This document shows positions 26,094 through 34,468 of a stretch of DNA of 64,000 nt, in pieces. The DNA is from Hydrogenophaga taeniospiralis CCUG 15921. GTDB lineage: Bacteria; Pseudomonadota; Gammaproteobacteria; Burkholderiales; Burkholderiaceae_C. Both the position numbers and the translations under genes were made by a program. Every line of letters begins with the position of its first letter. The stretch's first letter is position 1. Location of the stretch: the NCBI RefSeq assembly GCF_001592305.1, contig NZ_BCWR01000009.1:45375-109374 (forward strand), given 5' to 3'. The notes under the pieces were generated by a model that worked only from the letters and a program-made list of their open reading frames with translations, searched no databases and was not told the origin of the DNA.

Positions 26094-26577
26094 GGGACCC
26101 CGCGGCCATGAAGAACAGCAGCGGGATCGACAGCATGGTATTCACGCGCGCCGACAGGAAGGTGATGCGCGAGCAGCGCAGGCGCTCCTCGATGGGCGCG
26201 GGCACGAAGCCCAGCACGCGTTTCTGGTGGGGCCACAGCACGAACCACAGGTTGCACACCATGATCACGCCCAGCCACAGGCCGACGCCGATGGGCGCCA
26301 GGCCGCCCTGCAGGCCCAGGGCGCCGGGCAGCGCACCTCGCAGCCCCAGCATGGCCAGCCCGGTGCCCAGCGTGAGCAGCGAGGCGTAGCGAAAGGTGCC
26401 GTGCTCGCGCTGCAGCAGGTCGCGCTGGCGCGGACCGTTGGGGTCGGCGAGGTCGGCCGCCACCAGTGGCACATAGCGCGGGCGCGTGACCGCGGTGGCG
26501 TAGTTGTGGCCGATCCACACCAGCGCGCCAGCGAAGTGTGCCCAGCGCAGCAGCAGGTCCAGCAGAGCGATGTCCAT
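26071..26577 (-). CDS. PuuD-like integral membrane protein without cytochrome domain
   Basis: 168 residues, about four membrane helices. LLLRWAHFAGALVWIGHNYA, CNLWFVLWPHQKRVLG and NTMLSIPLLFFMAAGSH parallel the membrane domain of urate hydroxylase PuuD, which is itself encoded at 41179 in this window. The C-terminal c-type cytochrome of PuuD is absent. Membrane His residues (H14, H24) could bind haem, so an electron-transfer role is possible. It lies 12 bases after the 37-residue peptide gene in the PQQ-type operon. Confidence 0.7.
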   Translation of the reverse strand: MDIALLDLLLRWAHFAGALVWIGHNYATAVTRPRYVPLVAADLADPNGPRQRDLLQREHGTFRYASLLTLGTGLAMLGLRGALPGALGLQGGLAPIGVGLWLGVIMVCNLWFVLWPHQKRVLGFVPAPIEERLRCSRITFLSARVNTMLSIPLLFFMAAGSHGGALLP

Positions 26578-26589
26578 GGCCGGGCTTGT

Positions 26590-26703
26590 TCAGGCGGCGC
26601 CCAGCAGGCGCAGCAGGGCCACCAGCAAGGCGGTCAGAGCCACGCCCAGCAGCACCGTCAGCAGGGCCGAGTCCAGGGGATGGCGCCGGGGTGGGGTGTT
26701 CAT
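26590..26703 (-). CDS. 37-residue single-span membrane peptide
   Basis: An ATGA overlap with the pqqE stop starts a short ORF: a basic N-terminus (TPPRRHPLD) followed by one hydrophobic helix rich in Leu, Val and Ala (about 13-35). It ends 12 bases before the PuuD-like gene. The coupling and membrane character suggest a small subunit of the membrane protein, in the way small subunits accompany oxidase complexes. Confidence 0.55.
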   Translation of the reverse strand: MNTPPRRHPLDSALLTVLLGVALTALLVALLRLLGAA

Positions 26704-27833
26704 GTCGGTTGTTCCTGCGGCGCCGTGCGCATGATCAGCGGCATGCGCACACGGGTCGGGTCGGTGGCGCGTGCCACGGCCTGGGCGATCAGGTCGTGGT
26801 GCGGGGACTTGGCGCAGGCCGGGTCGGTGTTGCAGGCGTCGCCGGTCAGCAGAAAGGCCTGGCAGCGGCAGCCGCCGAAGTCGATCTCCCGCTCGTCGCA
26901 GGACCGGCAGGGCTCGCGCATCCAGTCCAGGCCGCGGAACTTGCGGAAGGTGGGCGATTCGTTCCAGAGCCAGTCCAGGCCGTGTTCGCGCACCGTCGGA
27001 AAGCTCAGGCCGTCGATCGACCGCGCCTCCTGGCAGGGCATGGCGGTGCCGTCGGGCGCGATGGTCAGGTGGATCGAGCCCCAGCCGTTCATGCACGCCT
27101 TGGGCCGCGACTCGTGGTAATCGGGGATCACGAAGTAGATCGTCATGCGGTCGCCCAGCCGCTGTCGGGCCTCGTTGACCGTGCGCTCGGCCCGCTCCAG
27201 CTGTTCGCGCGTGGGCATCAGCTCGTCGCGGTTGAGCAGGGCCCAGTTGTAGTACTGGATGTTGGCGAATTCGAGGTAGTCGACGCCGATGTCCTCGGCC
27301 ATCGCGAGAACCTGCGCCGTCTGGTCGACGTTGTGGCGGAACACCGGCACGTTGAGCACCATGGGGAAACCGTGGGCCTTGATCATCCGCGCCACCTTCA
27401 GCTTCAGGTCGAAGACCTTGGCCCCCACCAGCGCGTCGGTCAGGTCGCGGTCACTCGACTGGATGGACAACTGGATCTGCTTGAGGCCGGCCTGTTTCAG
27501 CGCCACCAGGCGCGCCTCGCTCAGCCCGACGCCCGAGGTGATCAGGTTGGTGTAGTAGCCCAGGCGGTTGGCCTCTTCCACCAGTTCCTCCAGGTCGTCG
27601 CGCAGCATCGGCTCACCACCGGTGAAGCCCAGCTGCAGCGCACCCAGCTCGCGGCCCTGGCGCAGCACCTGTTTCCATTCGTCGGTGCTCAACTCCGATC
27701 CGTGGCCGGGCGCGGCGTTCACGGGGTTGCTGCACCACGGGCACTTCAGTGGGCAGCGGTAGGTCAGTTCGAGCACGAGCCACAGCGGCTTGCCCTGGCC
27801 GTCAAGCCTGACGACGGATCCATCCTTTGGCAC
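26700..27833 (-). CDS. pqqE: PqqE, radical SAM enzyme acting on a PqqA-type peptide
   Basis: 377 residues from GTG 27833, which has a strong GGAGGT a few bases upstream and overlaps pqqD by 32 bases. The radical-SAM cluster motif CPLKCPWC binds the 4Fe-4S that cleaves SAM. The C-terminal SPASM region has GWGSIHLTIAPDGTAMPC, EPCRSCDE and DFGGCRCQA, all hallmarks of PqqE, which forms the carbon-carbon link between Glu and Tyr of PqqA with PqqD as chaperone. Sequence and length are those of a true PqqE rather than a distant SPASM relative. Confidence 0.93.
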   Translation of the reverse strand: MPKDGSVVRLDGQGKPLWLVLELTYRCPLKCPWCSNPVNAAPGHGSELSTDEWKQVLRQGRELGALQLGFTGGEPMLRDDLEELVEEANRLGYYTNLITSGVGLSEARLVALKQAGLKQIQLSIQSSDRDLTDALVGAKVFDLKLKVARMIKAHGFPMVLNVPVFRHNVDQTAQVLAMAEDIGVDYLEFANIQYYNWALLNRDELMPTREQLERAERTVNEARQRLGDRMTIYFVIPDYHESRPKACMNGWGSIHLTIAPDGTAMPCQEARSIDGLSFPTVREHGLDWLWNESPTFRKFRGLDWMREPCRSCDEREIDFGGCRCQAFLLTGDACNTDPACAKSPHHDLIAQAVARATDPTRVRMPLIMRTAPQEQPT

Positions 27834-28164
27834 GAAACACCTCCAGGAATGTCAGCACGCCCGCTTCGACGCGGGCCGGTTCATCGGGATACAGCGCTTG
27901 CAGCTCGGCGATCAGCTGGTCGACCGTGCGCGCGCCGTCGCAGCGCTTGAGGATCTCGCCGGCGGTCTCGTTGAGCTTGACGATGCCCTCCGGGTACAGC
28001 AGCACATGGGCCGTCTGGCTGGGCTCCCAGCGAAACAGGTACATCGGGTGGATGGCGTAGCGGCCTGAGTCGCCGCCGGGCCGCCCCAAGGCGGCGAACG
28101 CCCCCTCGGGGGGCAGCGAAGCGTGGGGGTCTCTGTGCAGGTCAGGCCGGACGGCGTTGTTCAT
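27802..28164 (-). CDS. pqqD: PqqD, peptide chaperone, with a repeat-encoded N-terminal insert
   Basis: 120 residues from ATG 28164. The core (about 45-118) is PqqD: YLFRWEPSQTAHVLLYPEG, KLNETAGEILKRCDG and a closing GWIRR. It binds the PqqA-type peptide and presents it to PqqE. Usual PqqD proteins have about 15 residues before the RWE motif; here residues 10-33 (HRDPHASLPPEGAFAALG) are encoded by a copy of the R2 repeat, lengthening the N-terminus without breaking the frame. Confidence 0.9.
   Translation of the reverse strand: MNNAVRPDLHRDPHASLPPEGAFAALGRPGGDSGRYAIHPMYLFRWEPSQTAHVLLYPEGIVKLNETAGEILKRCDGARTVDQLIAELQALYPDEPARVEAGVLTFLEVFRAKGWIRRQA
28068..28132 (-). repeat. Dispersed palindromic repeat R2 inside pqqD
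   Basis: Read on the minus strand it runs ACCCCCACGCT, TCGCTGCCCCCCGAGGGGGC, CTTGGGGCGGCCCGGC: the skeleton of the copies at 29129 and 56348, shorter in the middle. Confidence 0.75.
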
Positions 28165-28183
28165 GGATGCCCTTCGTGTCTGG

Positions 28184-28205
28184 GGGGGCGGCTTGCGCCG
28201 CCCCC
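28184..28205 (-). terminator. GC-rich hairpin between pqqA and pqqD, candidate attenuator
   Basis: A perfect 9-base stem GGGGGCGGC / GCCGCCCCC with a four-base loop. It has no U-tract, so it may cause partial termination or stabilise the 3' end of a short pqqA message, giving excess precursor peptide over enzymes. Confidence 0.5.
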
Positions 28206-28211
28206 GCCGGA

Positions 28212-28286
28212 TCAACGCACGTAGACGTAGGCCGTGACTTCGAAGCCCAGGCGGATGTCGCAGAAAGCTGGATCAATCCATTGCAT
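28212..28286 (-). CDS. pqqA: PqqA-type precursor peptide (24 residues)
   Basis: The peptide starts MQWIDPAFCDIRLG and has Glu16 and Tyr20 in EVTAY, exactly the positions cross-linked in pyrroloquinoline quinone formation; residue 3 Trp and the DPAF motif also match PqqA. AAGGAA lies 7 bases before the ATG. It is 47 bases upstream of pqqD. Cys9 and the YVYVR tail differ from the usual PqqA. It is the substrate of the PqqD/PqqE pair. Whether the final product is PQQ or a variant is open because pqqB and pqqC are missing from the operon. Confidence 0.88.
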   Translation of the reverse strand: MQWIDPAFCDIRLGFEVTAYVYVR

Positions 28287-28404
28287 GACGATTTCCTTGA
28301 GGTTGAGATGAAGGGCAACAGCGGCGAGGCTTCGACCCCGCCTGCTGGTCATTGTGGAGACCGTCGAGCCCCGGCGCCTCGGGGCGATCGGGAATCGCTC
28401 CCCG

Positions 28405-28439
28405 GGAATTTCATGGAAACGCCTCCAGAAAATCATGAG
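28405..28439 (-). promoter_or_regulatory. Candidate regulator site upstream of pqqA
   Basis: Two related blocks, AATTTCATGG and AAAATCATGAG, have their TCATG cores at 28411 and 28433, 22 bases (two helical turns) apart. The block AGAAAATCATGAG (28427-28439) recurs without mismatch upstream of the sensor-kinase gene (30688-30700), which suggests a binding site for the adjacent response regulator. Confidence 0.4.
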
Positions 28440-28483
28440 GGCCCGCGGCGTCGGCGCTGGCGCCGGCCGGTCCTCTCAGCCTG

Positions 28484-29116
28484 TCAGGCCTCGATCACGC
28501 CCCAGCGCAGCGCCAGCAGCGTGAGCTCGGCCTGGTTGCCGGCCCCCAGCTTCTGCTTGACGTTGTACAGGTGGGTTCCCACCGTGCTGGGCGACAGGCT
28601 CAGCGCCTGGGCGATCTCCTGCACGCTGCGCCCGCGCGCGAGCCGGGTGAACACCTCGAATTCCCGCTCGGACAGGGCGTCGAACGGGCTGGTGTTGCCG
28701 TCGAACTGCGACAGGGCCAGGGCCTGCGCGGTCTGCGGGTCCAGGTAGCGCCGGCCCTGGGCCACGGCGCGCACCGCCTCGGGCAGGGCCTCGGGGGCGC
28801 TGCGTTTGCCCAGGAAACCCAGCGCGCCGGCGTTGAGGGCACGGCGCGGGTAGGCCGCATCGTCGTGGGCCGACAGCACCAGCACCCCGGGCACGGGATC
28901 GCGGGACCGCAGGCGCCGCAGCGTCTCCAGTCCGCCCAGGCCGGGCATGGTCAGGTCCATGACGATGACGTCGGCGGCCCACTGGGGCAGCTCCCGCAGC
29001 AGGGTCTCCCCGTCGGCGGCCTCGCCCACCACCTCGAACCCGCCCTGGGCCTGCAGCAGCAGGCGAAACCCCATGCGTACCACGGCATGGTCGTCGACCA
29101 GCACCACCCGGATCAC
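28484..29116 (-). CDS. NarL/FixJ-type response regulator of the PQQ-type operon
   Basis: 210 residues from GTG 29116, chosen because GGAGGG sits 7 bases upstream and the receiver starts immediately (IRVVLVDDHAVVRMG). Phospho-acceptor Asp54 in VMDLTMPG; the C-terminal HTH (LSEREFEVFTRLARG, SPSTVGTHLYNVKQKLG) is LuxR-type. It follows the cognate kinase and precedes pqqA, like regulators of PQQ-dependent alcohol oxidation in other proteobacteria. Confidence 0.9.
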   Translation of the reverse strand: MIRVVLVDDHAVVRMGFRLLLQAQGGFEVVGEAADGETLLRELPQWAADVIVMDLTMPGLGGLETLRRLRSRDPVPGVLVLSAHDDAAYPRRALNAGALGFLGKRSAPEALPEAVRAVAQGRRYLDPQTAQALALSQFDGNTSPFDALSEREFEVFTRLARGRSVQEIAQALSLSPSTVGTHLYNVKQKLGAGNQAELTLLALRWGVIEA

Positions 29117-29128
29117 TGAACGACCCTC

Positions 29129-29209
29129 CGATCCGGCGCCGGGCCGCCCCAAGCCGGATCAGCCCCCTTGGGGGGCAGCGACCCGCGCAGCGGTGGAGCG
29201 TGGGGGCTC
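29129..29209 (-). repeat. Dispersed palindromic repeat R2 between kinase and regulator genes
   Basis: 81 bases that differ by a single base from 56348-56428 on the other strand. It overlaps the TGA of the kinase gene at one end and abuts the ribosome site of the regulator at the other. Confidence 0.9.
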
Positions 29210-30623
29210 ATGCGTCGCCTCCTTCGGCCGGCCGGCCCCCGCAGGGCAGCTCCAGACGGACCTGCGTGCCGCCTTCGGGGCGGAGCTGGGCGTCGAAGCG
29301 CCCGCCCAGCGCCGCGGCGCGTTCGTGCAAGCCGGGCAGGCCGAAGCGGTGGGGGCGCTGGTCGGGCGGGGGCAGGCCGCAGCCGTCGTCGGTCACCGTC
29401 AGGGCCAGGGTCTGTGCGTTGTGCTGCAGCAGCAGGCCCAGGTGCCGCGCCCCGCTGTGTTTGAGGGCGTTGTTCAGGGCCTCCTGGGCCGTCCGGTAGG
29501 CCGCCAGCGCGGTGTCCGCGTCGAGCGGCGTTTCCGGACCCTCGATGTGCAGGTCGAAGACCTGCGCCCGGTGGCGCAGGCGCAGGCCGGCGACCAGGTC
29601 GCGCAACGCGTCGGGTAGGCCCAGCGGGCCCAGCGTCAGCGGTGTCAGCCGGGGAATCATGCCGTGCATCGCGTCGTACAGGCGCGCGGCCTCGGCGTCG
29701 ATCATCTGGGCGGCCTCGCGGCCCGTGGTGTCGTCCGTCGGCAGCCGGGCCATCAACGATCGGGCGAGCGAGCGGATAGCGGTGACCGATTGCCCCAGCT
29801 CGTCGTGCAACTCGGCGGCGATGTCCTTGCGCTCGGCCTCCAGGCGCTGCTCGACCTGCTGGGCCCAGGCCCGGCTCTCCGACAGCCGCTGCCGGGCCTC
29901 GCGGGCGGCGATGCGTTGCTGCAGGGTCGTCTCGATGGCTTCGCCCAGCCGGTTGACCGACTCGCCGATCAGCGCCGCCTCGCGGCCCGGCAAGGGGGGC
30001 AGCCGGGTGGCGTAGTCGCCGGCCTGCAGCCGCCGCAGGCCTTCGACGATGCGCGCAAAGGGACGCAGGGTCCGCCCGACCGCCCAGAACACGGCGACAT
30101 GGAGGGCCACCAGCGCCAGCGCGGCGATGCCAGCCAGCTGCACCAGGTGGTCCCAGCCGTCGAGGATGGCCCGCGACGGGTTGGGCTCGATCGCCAGCGT
30201 GGCGCCCGGCATGCGCACCAGCTGGCGCTGCAGCGGCGGCACGACCCAGGCGGTGAACCATTCGGGGGCATCGCGACCCTGCTTGTAGGTGGCGGGCGGT
30301 GAGCGGTAGAGCACCTGGCCGTCGTCGCCCACCAGCACGATGTCGTTGGCCCGCACGCGACCGAGTTGCTCCAGGAAACCGAGCATGGCCGGGGGGCCGC
30401 CGCGGGAGAAGATGCCGCTGACGCGCTCCAGCAGTTGGGTAGCCACCCTGTTCGACGCGGTGATTTCTTCCCGCACGCTGGCGCGCGTGCCGTCGATCTG
30501 CAGCCCCACCAGCGCGGCGACGAACAGGCCCGTCAGCGTGGCCACGATCAGGTTGAGCTGCAGGCGCAGCGAGACGCCGCGCCTGCGGGGCAGAGGGAGC
30601 GGCGGCGAGAGGGGTTCGACCAT
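29208..30623 (-). CDS. Membrane sensor histidine kinase, NarX/UhpB-type
   Basis: 471 residues. One membrane segment near 20-42, a periplasmic sensor region of about 120 residues, a second membrane segment near 160-185, a HAMP-like linker, then HisKA_3 with His273 in AAELHDELGQS and an HATPase (EALNNALKHS, DDGCGLPP, GLPGLHERAAALGG). It is the partner of the response regulator downstream. A perfect terminator after maeB separates it from that gene, so it likely starts its own transcript. Confidence 0.9.
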   Translation of the reverse strand: MVEPLSPPLPLPRRRGVSLRLQLNLIVATLTGLFVAALVGLQIDGTRASVREEITASNRVATQLLERVSGIFSRGGPPAMLGFLEQLGRVRANDIVLVGDDGQVLYRSPPATYKQGRDAPEWFTAWVVPPLQRQLVRMPGATLAIEPNPSRAILDGWDHLVQLAGIAALALVALHVAVFWAVGRTLRPFARIVEGLRRLQAGDYATRLPPLPGREAALIGESVNRLGEAIETTLQQRIAAREARQRLSESRAWAQQVEQRLEAERKDIAAELHDELGQSVTAIRSLARSLMARLPTDDTTGREAAQMIDAEAARLYDAMHGMIPRLTPLTLGPLGLPDALRDLVAGLRLRHRAQVFDLHIEGPETPLDADTALAAYRTAQEALNNALKHSGARHLGLLLQHNAQTLALTVTDDGCGLPPPDQRPHRFGLPGLHERAAALGGRFDAQLRPEGGTQVRLELPCGGRPAEGGDA

Positions 30624-30687
30624 ATGCCCATTGTCGGACGATGAGCGCCCTGGCAGGGCTCCGGCGGCGCGGCGGCCCGCACTTTCA

Positions 30688-30700
30688 AGAAAATCATGAG
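30688..30700 (-). promoter_or_regulatory. Candidate regulator site upstream of the kinase gene
   Basis: AGAAAATCATGAG, identical to 28427-28439 in front of pqqA. It lies 65 bases upstream of the kinase start, consistent with autoregulation by the response regulator. Confidence 0.35.
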
Positions 30701-30764
30701 CGCCAGGCCCCGGTGCCGGGGCGGTGGGTCACCGGACGACGGTAGCGGCCCCCGCCCTGGGGTG

Positions 30765-30790
30765 AAAAAAAGGGACGCCGCAGCGTCCCT
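30765..30790 (-). terminator. Rho-independent terminator of maeB
   Basis: On the minus strand, a perfect 8-base stem AGGGACGC / GCGTCCCT with a four-base loop is followed by seven T. It lies 24 bases after the maeB stop. Confidence 0.85.
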
Positions 30791-30813
30791 CGGGGGTCGG
30801 GCCGGAAGCCGGG

Positions 30814-33114
<2,301 letters not shown>

Positions 33115-33207
33115 GGTGTCTCCAGAATCGGGCCGCCCGGCGTGGGCGGGCGGTCATTGTGGCACGCTGTCCGCCGGCCATCTGCTGGGGCATTCCACAG
33201 GTGGCGT

Positions 33208-34461
33208 TTAAGGTGCCTGGAGCAAATCCAGCAGGGTGCGGGCGATCACCTTGGTGGCGCGCCGCAGGTCCTCCAGCAGCAGGTTTTCGTCGGCGCGTTT
33301 GGCATTGGACTCGCGCACGGTGCGCGGGCCGGCGCCGTAGATCACGCCGGGAATGCCGTGTTCGCCGTAGAGACGCACGTCGGTGTAGAGCGGTGTGCCC
33401 ACCGCGGGAATGGGCTCGCCGAAGACAGCCTGGCCGTGCTTCTGGATCGCTTCGACCAGGGGCTTGTTGCCGGGCAGGGGTTTGAGCGCGCGCGCCAGCA
33501 GGATGCGTTTCACGTCCACGCCGATGGCGCGCCCGCCGCGCGGCGGCTGGTAGCTGGCGGCCGCTTCGGCGATGGTGCGGCGCAGGGCGGCTTCCACCTC
33601 GGCCGGGTCTTCCTCGGGGATCATGCGGCGGTCGAGCTTGAGCACCACCTTGCCAGGGATCACATTGGTGTTGGTGCCGCCCTGGATCAGACCCACGTTC
33701 AGGTACGGGTGGGTGATGCCTTCGACGCCGGACGTGACCTTCAGGTAGTCGGCGTTGAGCGCGTAGAGCGCGTTGAGGATGTGCACCGCGCCCTGCAGCG
33801 CGTCGGTGCCGCTGTCGGGAATGGCGGCATGCGCCATGTCGCCGTGCACCGTCACTTCCAGCTGCAGGCAGCCGTTGTGCGCCACCACCACCTGGTAGCT
33901 GAAGCCGGCGGCGATCATCAGGTCGGGCTTCGTCAGGCCCTTCTTGAGCAGCCAGTCGGGGCCGACCTCGCCGCCGTATTCCTCGTCGTAGGTCACGTGC
34001 AGTTCCACGCCACCCTTGAGGGGGGCGCCGAGCGATTCGAGTGCGCGGATGGCGAAGGTGAAGTTCGCGATGTCGCACTTGCTCACCGCGGTGGCGCGGC
34101 CGTAGATCCGGCCGTCCACGATCTCGCCGCCGTAGGGGTCGTGCGTCCAGCCTTCGCCCGGTGGCACCACGTCGCCGTGGGCGTTGAGCGCGATGGTCTG
34201 GCCGCCTTCGCCGAAGCGGCGGCGCACGATCAGGTTGGTGATGCTCTGCAGGCCGGCGGCTTTCACCTCGGCCTCGGGCATGGCGTGCTTTTCAGCCGTC
34301 AGGCCCATGGCGGCCAGCAGCTCGGCCGTGCGCTCGGCGTGCGGCGCGTTGTTGCCGGGCGGCGTGTCGGTGGGTACGCGCACGAGTTCCTGCAGGAACC
34401 GCACTTCTTCGTCGAAGTGGGCGTCGATCCAGGCGTCGAGTTGTTGTTGCGGAGTGGTCAT
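33208..34461 (-). CDS. M20-family metal-dependent hydrolase (ArgE/DapE-like)
   Basis: 417 residues. Metal-ligand and catalytic motifs are in order: LNAHGDVVPPGEGW, then DEEYGGEVG with the general-base Glu, and the dimerisation domain VHGDMAHAAIP. The substrate cannot be told from the sequence; amide, ureido or acyl-amino acid hydrolysis is typical. It is 7 bases downstream of the uraD-allC fusion and therefore likely belongs to the allantoin operon, where a late ureido or acyl intermediate would be a plausible target. Confidence 0.85.
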   Translation of the reverse strand: MTTPQQQLDAWIDAHFDEEVRFLQELVRVPTDTPPGNNAPHAERTAELLAAMGLTAEKHAMPEAEVKAAGLQSITNLIVRRRFGEGGQTIALNAHGDVVPPGEGWTHDPYGGEIVDGRIYGRATAVSKCDIANFTFAIRALESLGAPLKGGVELHVTYDEEYGGEVGPDWLLKKGLTKPDLMIAAGFSYQVVVAHNGCLQLEVTVHGDMAHAAIPDSGTDALQGAVHILNALYALNADYLKVTSGVEGITHPYLNVGLIQGGTNTNVIPGKVVLKLDRRMIPEEDPAEVEAALRRTIAEAAASYQPPRGGRAIGVDVKRILLARALKPLPGNKPLVEAIQKHGQAVFGEPIPAVGTPLYTDVRLYGEHGIPGVIYGAGPRTVRESNAKRADENLLLEDLRRATKVIARTLLDLLQAP

Positions 34462-34468
34462 TGGGTGT

